This document shows positions 57,172-64,000 of a stretch of DNA of 64,000 bases, piece after piece. Each line of letters starts with the position of its first letter. Position 1 is the stretch's first letter. A program made the position numbers and the translations under genes. The notes beneath the pieces were generated by a model. That model ran no database searches. It saw only the letters and a program-made list of their open reading frames with translations, and had not been told where the DNA came from. The stretch comes from Symbiopectobacterium purcellii_A (GTDB lineage: Bacteria > Pseudomonadota > Gammaproteobacteria > Enterobacterales > Enterobacteriaceae): the NCBI RefSeq assembly GCF_052050035.1, contig NZ_CP189882.1:3968001-4032000 (forward strand). The letters run 5' to 3'.

Positions 57172-57986
57172 ATGTTTGCCATGAAACCTGTCTATTTGTC
57201 GGCCGTATTTATCCTGTTGGCGGGTTTGATCATGCAGCTGTTGACGCAGAATCGCTTTGTCGAGCCATCGCTGGCGGGGACCACGCAGTCCGACAGCTTG
57301 GGGTTGTTGGTGGTGATGGTGTTGATGCCTTCCGCCTCGCTGCTGGTAAAAATGACCGTTGCCAGCCTGTTTGCCATGGCAGGCACCGTGCTGTTTATGT
57401 TGCTGCTACGCCGTATCGTGCTGAAATCGGCGTGGTGCCGCTGGTAGGGATTATGCTGGGCGCAGTGATCGGCGCGATAACCACCTTCGCGGCGATGCAC
57501 TTTGATCTGTTGCAGTCGCTGAGCGGTTGGGAGTCAGGCGATTTCTCCGGCGTGCTGCGCGGACGTTACGAACTGTTGTGGCTGGTGGGTATTCTTACGT
57601 TGATTGCCTGTTGGACGGCAGATCTCTTTACTGTCACGGGCATGGGGCGCGAGTTTTCCGTCAACGTCGGTCTCAACTACCGGCAAGTGATGCTGCTCGG
57701 GCTGGCGATCATTGCCATCATCAGCGGGGTAGTGATGGTGGTGGTCGGTACGCTGCCTTTCCTCGGTCTGATCGTGCCTAACCTGATCAGTATGCTGCTT
57801 GGTGACAATGTGCGTAAAACCATTCCCTGGGTGTGTCTGCTGGGTGGGGGATTGGTGTTGCTGTGCGACGTGATTGGGCGGGTGATACGTTATCCGTTTG
57901 AGATCCCGGTGAGTGTCATTCTGGGCGTCATTGGCGCGGTGGTGTTCCTTATCCTGTTGTTGAATCAAAAACGCCATGTCAGTTGA
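57172..57986 (+). pseudogene. Iron-siderophore permease 1 (FecCD family), frameshifted
   Basis: Two frames: 57172-57434 (ILLAGLIMQLLTQNRFVEPS, LAGTTQSDSLGLLVVMVLMP, LFMLLLRRIVLKSAW) and 57432-57986 (VPLVGIMLGAVIGAITTF, FSVNVGLNYRQVMLLGLAI, GTLPFLGLIVPNLISMLLGD, IRYPFEIPVSVILGVIGAVV). A base is missing after AAATCGGCG. About 60 residues expected at the N-terminus are absent. Overlaps the next gene by 11 bp, as in an operon. Confidence 0.85.
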
Positions 57987-58125
57987 CGAGCTTAAATTAT
58001 CCCGTAGCAATACCGGACTGATGGCCGTTATCGCCACGCCCGCAAAACGCTTGTGGTTACTCAGTGCGTTGGCACTGACGACGATCGTTATTTTTATGAC
58101 AATCAAGCTCGGCAGCAATTTGCAG

Positions 58126-58699
58126 TATAGCCAAGCGACATTATTTTGATAACAGCCAGCTATGCTTCTTTGCCGCATATCAGGGCATAGGATGTAATCA
58201 TTTTTAAGTCGGTTGGCTATATCGCGTAAAAAAATAACGCTGAGGGGAACGAGACCACCGGGTGAGCGGCAGAACGCCGGCTTTGTTGAATAATTTAACC
58301 GTTTGATTTACATCTTCTTTAGTTAGAATGCATTTACAGAGAATGTATTTTGTTAGAACGACAAATCAAATAGTTAGCACAATAAAAAGCATTCCGAGAG
58401 GAAAAATTAGTCGTTGAAATTTTATAATGCTTATATAAATCAGTATCTTAAATTATTCAACAAAGCCCAGAACGCCGCGAAAGTCAGTGGACTCGAGCCC
58501 CGAAGGCACCGCGTAGCGGCGTTATTACCTACGAAAATCAGCGGACGCGTGCAATGTACGATGCAAATAACCGTTTGGGCTAATACGCGCGAAACATTCA
58601 CAGTATAGCCAACCGACTTAAAAATGATTACATCCTATGCCATGATATGCGGCAAAGAAGCATAGCTGGCTGTTATCAAAATAATGTCGCTTGGCTATA
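58126..58699. mobile_element. Compound block: two inverted MITE-2 copies around about 190 bp plus a MITE-1
   Basis: MITE-2 g (58126-58221, reverse), foreign DNA, MITE-1 (58279-58467, with its own cagaacgcc duplication), more foreign DNA, MITE-2 h (58604-58699, forward). Outer borders are TA, and the permease reads straight on (L-Q-Y-I-L-M) when the block is removed. The inner 193 bp are not part of the permease; I do not recognise them. Confidence 0.85.
58279..58467 (-). mobile_element. MITE-1, copy j
   Basis: 189 bp, 9-bp duplication cagaacgcc (58270-58278, 58468-58476), within the DNA between the two MITE-2 copies. Confidence 0.95.
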
Positions 58700-59360
58700 T
58701 ATTCTGATGCATCGGGGTTTGACGCTGGCCACCATGTTGCTGGTGGCATTCGCTGCCAGCACCTCCACGCTGCTGTTTCAAACCGTGAACAATAACCGCA
58801 TCCTCACGCCCTCCATTATGGGTTTCGAAAACCTGTTTGTGCTGATTCAAACGCTGATCATCTTTGTGTTTGGGGCCAAGGGCATTCCCTGGGTGGGCGT
58901 TAGCGGCAAGTTTCTGTGTGAAGCGCTGCTGCTGGTGATGTTCTCTGCGGTGCTTTATCGCTGGCTGTTTCTGGGGCGGCGCGACAACCTGCATCTGGTG
59001 CTGCTGGTCGGCATTATCTGCGGCACTCTGTTTCGTAGCGCCTCAAGCCTGATGCAGCGGCTACTGGCGCCCAAGGAGTTTGCCGTGTTGCAAGGGCGCA
59101 TGTTTGCCACCTTTACCCCTGCGGTGCCCGAGCTGATCGCGTTGACGGCGCTGATCGTGGTGATGGTCGCCATCGTTATCTGGCGGCGGCGTTTCGAGCT
59201 GGGTGTGCTGGCGTTAGGGCGTCATAGCGCGGTGAACCTGGGCATCAACTTTAACCGCAGCGTCACATTGATTCTGCTGCTGGTGTCGGTACTGGTGGCG
59301 GTTTCTACCGCGCTGGTCGGACCGCTCACTTTTCTGGGCTTTATGGTGGCCAATCTGGCG

Positions 59361-59456
59361 TATAGCCAAGCGACATTATTTTGATAACAGCCAGCTATGC
59401 TTCTTTGCCGCATATCAGGGCATAGGATGTAATCATTTTTAAGTCGGTTGGCTATA
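59361..59456 (-). mobile_element. MITE-2, copy i
   Basis: 96 bp with TA borders in permease 2 (ctggcg-ta-tctgg). Confidence 0.95.
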
Positions 59457-59641
59457 TCTGGTAGCCGGTTCCAGCCAGCATCGCATTTTGTTGCCCACGG
59501 CGTTTCTGCTTGGGGTGATATCCCTGGTCGGCGGACAGCTGATTCTGGAGCACCTGTTGAACATGGCCGGGGCGTTGTCCGTCGTGATTGAGTTTATCGG
59601 TGGGACACTGTTCATCTTGTTGTTATTGAAAAAGGTTGCCG

Positions 59642-60400
59642 TGTGATTGAGATCGAGCATCTAACCAAGGCCTATTACGATCAAGTGGTGCTGAATGACA
59701 TTACCGCCACGATTTCCCGTGGTGGCGTAACGTCAATCATTGGGCCTAACGGGCAGGGAAATCCACGCTGCTGTCGGTGATAAGTCGCTTATTGGCGGCG
59801 GATAACGGTCGCGTTACTGTCAATGGGATGGATATTGCCACCACGCCCGGTGAACAGATGGCGACCTGCCTCTCTGTGTTGCGTCAGGAAAACCGTTTTA
59901 CCAGCCGCCTCACCGTTGAAGAGTTGGTCGGTTTTGGTCGCTATCCCTATACCAAAGGGCGTTTGAATGACGACGATCGCAAACGTATTGCGGATGCACT
60001 GGCCTTTCTCAACCTTACCGAGTTTAAAGATCGTTTTCTGGACGAACTGTCTGGTGGACAGCGCCAGCGTGCCTATGTGGCGATGGTCTTGTGTCAGGAC
60101 ACCGAATACGTGCTGCTTGATGAGCCATTGAACAACCTCGACATGAAACATGCGGTGGCGATGATGAAACAGATTCGTCGCGCAGCGGATGAATTTGGAA
60201 AAACTATCGTACTGGTCATCCATGACATCAACTTTGCGTCTGCCTACTCGGATTACATTATTGCGATGCGCAAAGGGCAAATTGTTTACAACGGCAAGCC
60301 GGAAGAAGTGATCGTCTCTTCGGTGCTGGAATCCATTTTTGATACCTAGGTGGAGATTGAACAGGTACGCAATCAACGCATTGCCGTCTATTATCGTTGA
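59642..60400 (+). pseudogene. Iron-siderophore ABC ATPase (FatE/YclP type), frameshifted in Walker A
   Basis: GTG 59642 overlaps the permease stop. MIEIEHLTKAYYDQVVLNDI, then SIIGPNGQ where one G is missing from the run in GPNG(A)GKST, so the frame breaks exactly in the nucleotide-binding loop. The rest reads STLLSVISRL, SVLRQENRFTSRLTVEELVG, the signature DELSGGQRQRAYVAM, Walker B YVLLDEPLNNLD and VIHDINFA. A TAG at 60347-60349 stops the last 17 codons (VEIEQVRNQRIAVYYR). Two lesions; dead. Would have powered the two permeases at the inner membrane. Confidence 0.87.
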
Positions 60401-60552
60401 TAATATCACCGATTTTCGTCTTTGATGGGACGGCAGGCGGCGTAACTGAAAAACCGACTTGTCGAGCATAGTCACTCCCCTGTATCGTGAGCGGAGTGAC
60501 GGTCAACACACCGTTGAACTCAAAATTAACTGATCCACGTAAGGGGATAACA

Positions 60553-60894
60553 ATGGATAAGGCGACCAAGCCCTGTTTCCAGAATGTGCTCGAGTTTGTA
60601 CGAATTTTCCGTCGCAAGAACAAGTTGCAGCGTGAAATTGTCGACAACGAGAAGAAAATCCGTGATAACCAGAAACGCGTGCTGCTGCTGGATAACCTGA
60701 GCGAATACCTGAAACCGGGCATGAGTATCGAAGACGTACAGGGCATTATTGCCACCATGCGCGGTGACTATGAAGATCGCGTGGATGAATACATCATCAA
60801 GAATGCCGATCTATCAAAAGAGCGTCGCGATCTCTCGAAGAAATTGAAAGAGATGGGCGAAATGAAGTGCGCCGTGCCGGGTAAAGACGCGTAA
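60553..60894 (+). CDS. tmaR: TmaR (YeeX), PTS system pole-localising protein
   Basis: 113 residues from ATG 60553 with aaggggataac upstream. Very like E. coli YeeX/TmaR: CFQNVLEFVRIFRRKNKLQR, KKIRDNQKRVLLLDNLSEYL, GDYEDRVDEYIIKNADLSKE, RRDLSKKLKEMGEMK. Coiled-coil protein which in E. coli holds enzyme I of the PTS at the cell pole. In E. coli it is a few genes from sbcB; here the genes between (dacD, sbmC, yeeA) are gone. Intact, just before an IS256 copy. Confidence 0.95.
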   Translation: MDKATKPCFQNVLEFVRIFRRKNKLQREIVDNEKKIRDNQKRVLLLDNLSEYLKPGMSIEDVQGIIATMRGDYEDRVDEYIIKNADLSKERRDLSKKLKEMGEMKCAVPGKDA

Positions 60895-60897
60895 GCG

Positions 60898-62205
60898 GAG
60901 TCTGTAAAGAATTTCGTGTAAATGGCTCCATCGCTTAACCGGAAATCCGATCTCCATACATCAACATGAATTGGCTCATAGCCGGTTTCCAGTCTCTGAT
61001 TGGTAGGGTCCATCTAGCCGAGATATTATGCAAGGCTAGATAGAATAATTTTAGCACCGAGTCATCCGTTGGAAATATTCGTCGCGTTTTCGTTATCTTG
61101 CGCAATGAAGCATTTAACGACTCTATCGCGTTGGTGGTGTAGATAACCTTGCGGATCTCCGGCGGAAAATCAAAAATGACGATGAGACGTTCCCAATTAT
61201 TTTTCCACGATGGGCTGATCGTCGGGAACTGCTCATCCCATTTGTCCGCGAAGGCATCCAGGGCCTCTTCAGCGCCCTCTAGCGTTGCGGAACTATAGAT
61301 AGTGCGGAGGTCAGCAGCAACGGCTTTACGCTCTTTCCAGCCGACGTAGCGCAGCGAGTTCCGCACCTGATGCACGATGCAGAGCTGTACCCGCGTATGC
61401 GGGTAAACAACTTCAATGGCATCAGGAAAGCCCTTCAGGCCATCGCAGCAGGCGATGAAGATGTCCTGTAGCCCACGATTTTTCAGTTCTGTCATTACAG
61501 ATAACCAGAACTTGGCCCCCTCGGTTTTGGCTATCCATAGCCCCAGCAGCTCTTTTTCGCCCTGGCCGTTGATGCCTAGAGCCAAGTAAACAGACTTGTT
61601 GGTCACGGCTCCGCAGTCCTTGCTTTTGACCACAATACAGTCAAGGTAAACAATGGGATAAAACGCATCCAGCGGCCGTTGCTGCCAGCGCTTAACGTCA
61701 TCCATCACGGCATTGGTCACTTGAGAAATGAAGCCAGCGGAAACATCGACCCCGTAGACTTCTTTAAAGTGAGCCTGAATATCACGGGTTGATAGCCCTC
61801 TGGAATAGAGAGAAATAATGCGGTCATCGAAGCCGTTAAGCTGCTTTTCGTGCTTACCGATCAGTGTCGGCTCGAAGGTACTGTTGCGGTCGCGCGGAAT
61901 ATCGAGCTCGAGCGCCCCATTTTGGCTACGTACGCTCTTGGATGTCTTGCCATTGCGGGAGTTGCCTGAATTATTACCAGCCGGGTCATGCTTAGCATAC
62001 CCAAGGTGTATCTCCATCTCAGCTTGAAGAACCCGTTCCGCCAGTCTTTTAGTCAGCTCCTTGAGTAGGCCTGATTCACCCAGAAGCTCCTGAGGGGAGT
62101 GGTAATCCTGAAGCAGTTGGTCAATAAGTTCGTTGCTGATAGGCATTTTTTGTCCTCTGAAGGTTTTCCTCAAAATGCCATTTACACAGATCTTTTTACA
62201 CTCTC
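60898..62205 (-). mobile_element. IS256-family element, copy E, intact, between tmaR and comEC
   Basis: Ends GAGTCTGTAAAGAATTTCG and (reverse strand) GAGAGTGTAAAAAGATCTG. Flanks cgtaagcg and atccgtgg differ, so there is no target duplication. tmaR and comEC-msbA are far apart in E. coli, so this copy probably sits at a rearrangement border. Confidence 0.95.
60935..62173 (-). CDS. IS256-family transposase
   Basis: 412 residues as read from 62173; the usual start is ATG 62146 (MPISNELIDQLLQDYHSPQE), giving 403. The catalytic residues are present: YLDCIVVKSKDCG (Asp), ACCDGLKGFPDAI (Asp), TTNAIESLNASL (Glu). It carries private changes such as SKDCGAV for SQDGGAV near the first Asp. Open, probably active. 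Confidence 0.95.
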   Translation of the reverse strand: MRKTFRGQKMPISNELIDQLLQDYHSPQELLGESGLLKELTKRLAERVLQAEMEIHLGYAKHDPAGNNSGNSRNGKTSKSVRSQNGALELDIPRDRNSTFEPTLIGKHEKQLNGFDDRIISLYSRGLSTRDIQAHFKEVYGVDVSAGFISQVTNAVMDDVKRWQQRPLDAFYPIVYLDCIVVKSKDCGAVTNKSVYLALGINGQGEKELLGLWIAKTEGAKFWLSVMTELKNRGLQDIFIACCDGLKGFPDAIEVVYPHTRVQLCIVHQVRNSLRYVGWKERKAVAADLRTIYSSATLEGAEEALDAFADKWDEQFPTISPSWKNNWERLIVIFDFPPEIRKVIYTTNAIESLNASLRKITKTRRIFPTDDSVLKLFYLALHNISARWTLPIRDWKPAMSQFMLMYGDRISG

Positions 62206-62493
62206 ATCCGTGGCGTCAGCCATCTGCTGCGGTTATCGCACGTTATAGCCAAGCGACATTATTTTGATAACAGCCAGCTATGCTTCTTTGCCGCATATCA
62301 GGGCATAGGATGTAATCATTTTTAAGTCGGTTGGCTATATCGCAACGCGGGGCATCATTGGGTTGATACGGCACAATCAGGACAAGTCAGTGTGCGTTTT
62401 TTCAACGAACACTTGCAGGTTTTACCCTATCGTGAGCGGCTATCGCCGTTTTGGTACCATCAGTGGTTTGGCGTAAAGCGCGATAGTGAGTAG
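62206..62493 (+). pseudogene. comEC: comEC (ycaI), C-terminal stump with MITE-2
   Basis: After removing the MITE the frame reads HPWRQPSAAVIARYRNAGHH, WVDTAQSGQVSVRFFNEHLQ, and ends SPFWYHQWFGVKRDSE. This is the end of the ComEC/Rec2 beta-lactamase-like domain; E. coli YcaI has the matching NAWRLPSNKV ... WIDT ... RWYHQWFGV and also lies directly upstream of msbA. All else is lost at IS256, and MITE-2 at 62244-62339 breaks the frame. DNA-uptake channel protein in competent bacteria; here only the end is left. Confidence 0.85.
62244..62339 (-). mobile_element. MITE-2, copy j
   Basis: 96 bp with TA borders in the comEC stump (cacgt-ta-tcgc). Confidence 0.95.
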
Positions 62494-62530
62494 AATAAGC
62501 GGCTATTTATAAATAATTCAGGTTTATTAC

Positions 62531-64000
62531 ATGCTGAATGATAAAGACCTCTCCACCTGGCAGACCTTACGTCGCCTGTGGCCGATGATTTCTCCCTTTA
62601 GGGCGGGTTTAGCCGCAGCGGCAATTGCGCTTATCATCAATGCGGCGGGTGATACGCTGATGCTCTCGCTGTTGAAGCCTTTGCTGGATCAAGGGTTTGG
62701 GAAAACCGATCGCAGCGTCCTGCTGTGGATGCCACTGGTGGTGATGGGCCTGATGCTGGTACGCGGCATAACAAGTTATGTGTCTACCTACTGCGTCTCC
62801 TGGGTATCTGGTAAGGTGGTGATGAATATGCGCCGTCGCTTGTTCAGCCACATTATGGGCATGCCCGTGGGCTTCTTCGATCAGCAATCAACCGGAACGC
62901 TGCTCTCGCGCATTACCTATGACTCTGAGCAGGTGGCTTCTTCCTCATCCAGTGCGTTGATTACGCTGGTGCGTGAAGGTGCATCGATTATCGGTCTGTT
63001 TGTGCTGATGTTTTACTACAGTTGGCAACTGTCTATTATCCTGATTGTTATTGCCCCTATCGTGGCTATCGCGATCCGCGTGGTATCTAAACGCTTTCGT
63101 AATATCAGCAAAAACATTCAGAACACCATGGGGCAGGTGACGGCTAGCGCCGAGCAGATGCTGAAAGGCCATAAAGAGTTGCTGATTTTCGGCGGTCAGG
63201 ACTTTGAAGTGACGCGTTTCGATAAAGTCAGTAACCGCATTCGTACCCAAGGCATGAAAATGGTGTCTGCGTCAGCGATCTCTGACCCGATTATCCAGTT
63301 GATTGCGTCTCTGGCGCTGGCATTTGTGCTCTATGCCGCCAGCTTCCCGAGCGTGATGGATACCCTGACGGCCGGGACTATCACCGTGGTGTTCTCCTCG
63401 ATGATCGCCCTGATGCGTCCGCTTAAATCGCTGACGAACGTTAATGCACAGTTTCAACGCGGTATGGCAGCCTGCCAAACGCTGTTTGCCATTCTGGATA
63501 TGGAGCAGGAGAAGGACGAAGGTACACGCGTGCTGGAAAGGGCTGAAGGTGATGTGGAATTCCGCAACGTGAGTTTTGCCTATCCGACCAAAGAGACGTT
63601 GGCGCTGAAGAATGTCAGCCTGCACATTGCTCCGGGGAAAACGGTGGCGCTGGTTGGGCGTTCGGGTTCCGGTAAGTCCACTATCGCGAACCTGATTACG
63701 CGTTTTTACGATATTCAATCCGGCCAGATCTTACTGGATGGCCATGACCTGCGCGACTATACGCTCTCCTCGCTGCGTCGTCAGGTCGCGTTAGTGTCGC
63801 AACACGTACACCTGTTTAACGACACCATTGCGAATAATATCTCGTATGCCTGCGGCGATCGTTACTCGCGCGAAGACATTGAGCGCGCAGCCAAAATGGC
63901 CCATGCGATGGACTTTATCAGCAAAATGGATAACGGGCTGGATACGATTATCGGTGAAAACGGCGTATTGCTCTCTGGCGGCCAACGTCAGCGTATCGCG
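62531..64000 (+). CDS. msbA: Lipid A flippase MsbA, 5' part (runs off the window)
   Basis: 490 residues visible from ATG 62531, of about 582. Membrane domain with six helices (starting LSTWQTLRRLWPMISPFRAG; GFFDQQSTGTLLSRITYDSE and SASAEQ-type TASAEQMLKGHKELL coupling region). The nucleotide-binding domain has Walker A GRSGSGKST, the Q-loop VALVSQHVHLFNDT and the signature LLSGGQRQRIA at the window edge. Half-transporter, works as a homodimer moving lipid A-core across the inner membrane; essential in E. coli. No lesion visible. It probably lost its natural upstream region, but 38 bp after the comEC stop are kept. Confidence 0.96.
   Translation, partial: MLNDKDLSTWQTLRRLWPMISPFRAGLAAAAIALIINAAGDTLMLSLLKPLLDQGFGKTDRSVLLWMPLVVMGLMLVRGITSYVSTYCVSWVSGKVVMNMRRRLFSHIMGMPVGFFDQQSTGTLLSRITYDSEQVASSSSSALITLVREGASIIGLFVLMFYYSWQLSIILIVIAPIVAIAIRVVSKRFRNISKNIQNTMGQVTASAEQMLKGHKELLIFGGQDFEVTRFDKVSNRIRTQGMKMVSASAISDPIIQLIASLALAFVLYAASFPSVMDTLTAGTITVVFSSMIALMRPLKSLTNVNAQFQRGMAACQTLFAILDMEQEKDEGTRVLERAEGDVEFRNVSFAYPTKETLALKNVSLHIAPGKTVALVGRSGSGKSTIANLITRFYDIQSGQILLDGHDLRDYTLSSLRRQVALVSQHVHLFNDTIANNISYACGDRYSREDIERAAKMAHAMDFISKMDNGLDTIIGENGVLLSGGQRQRIA

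Larger units (their letters stand above)
57976..59645 (+). pseudogene. Iron-siderophore permease 2 (FecCD family), split by three MITE-2 and one MITE-1
   Basis: Exon-like pieces: 57976-58127 (MSVDELKLSRSNTGLMAVIA to KLGSNLQY), 58700-59362 (ILMHRGLTLATMLLVAFAAS, TVNNNRILTPSIMGFENLFV, ALGRHSAVNLGINFNRSVTL, STALVGPLTFLGFMVANLAY), 59457-59645 (LVAGSSQHRILLPTAFLLGV to LLLLKKVAV). Joined at TA they give one normal permease (about 330 residues) with no other lesion, so the MITEs alone killed it. The first interruption is a 572-bp block made of two MITE-2 copies and the DNA between. Confidence 0.88.

Noticed and set aside
27720..58608. Frames beginning MKFYNAYINQYLKLFNKA at two places
   Set aside because: The beginning is MITE-1 sequence read from a TTG; it occurs wherever the MITE faces that way and does not indicate a gene.
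1..64000. CRISPR arrays
   Set aside because: No regularly spaced short repeats were seen; the repeated sequences are IS and MITE copies at irregular distances.

Overview
The window comes from an Enterobacterales chromosome crowded with insertion sequences (IS). The host genes (yeiE/yeiH, hisLGDCBHAFI, yeeZ, plaP, sbcB, tmaR/yeeX, comEC-msbA) match E. coli relatives closely. The order his-yeeZ-...-plaP-sbcB-...-tmaR is the E. coli order with pieces missing. Several hundred to several thousand bases of nested, broken and recombined IS copies lie between the surviving genes, and many genes have only one or two fresh lesions. This is the picture of a recently host-restricted bacterium, for example a Sodalis-like or Serratia symbiotica-like insect symbiont. 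Genus is inference; the sequence alone does not fix it.

Layout. 1-6.4 kb: 5' part of yeiE, truncated yeiH, then an IS630 copy and an IS3 element carrying an IS5-type element that itself carries an IS256, then an IS481 fragment. 6.4-8.2 kb: prophage remnant with an unknown phage gene, an Arc/Mnt-type repressor and a broken P22-like tailspike. 8.2-13.4 kb: IS903-like, IS630 and IS30 copies nested in each other. 13.5-15.3 kb: an intact, isolated TadG-like von Willebrand factor A (VWA) protein. 15.4-18.8 kb: a second prophage remnant (KilA-N pseudogene, coiled-coil protein split by a MITE, degraded tRNA-Lys, SSB). 18.8-28.8 kb: almost pure IS. 28.8-37.8 kb: an intact histidine operon with attenuator, and yeeZ, bordered on each side by the C-terminal stump of a chemotaxis receptor cut by IS30. 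37.8-42.7 kb: IS30, IS630, a pseudogene of a 2-hydroxycarboxylate transporter, ycgR cut by IS256. 42.8-45.6 kb: intact plaP and sbcB. 45.8-55.7 kb: an island with a broken tyrosine integrase, IS elements, an OTU-like protease gene and an acyltransferase. 56.2-60.4 kb: an iron-siderophore ABC transporter operon in which every gene is broken. 60.5-64 kb: intact tmaR, an IS256, the 3' end of comEC, and msbA running off the window.

The least ordinary content is a two-tier mobile system. A 189-bp MITE has the same tip as the IS903-like element and makes the same 9-bp target duplications. A 96-bp MITE has the same ends as the IS630 element and inserts at TA. Together they have about 21 copies here and cause many of the visible gene breaks. 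One pair of 96-bp MITEs in opposite orientation brackets foreign DNA inside a siderophore permease gene, like a miniature compound transposon. The IS630 transposase gene is split at an A8 tract in most copies but open in the one A7 copy, which suggests expression by slippage. A 399-residue protein with an OTU-like Asp/Cys/His arrangement is the best candidate for a host-interaction factor.
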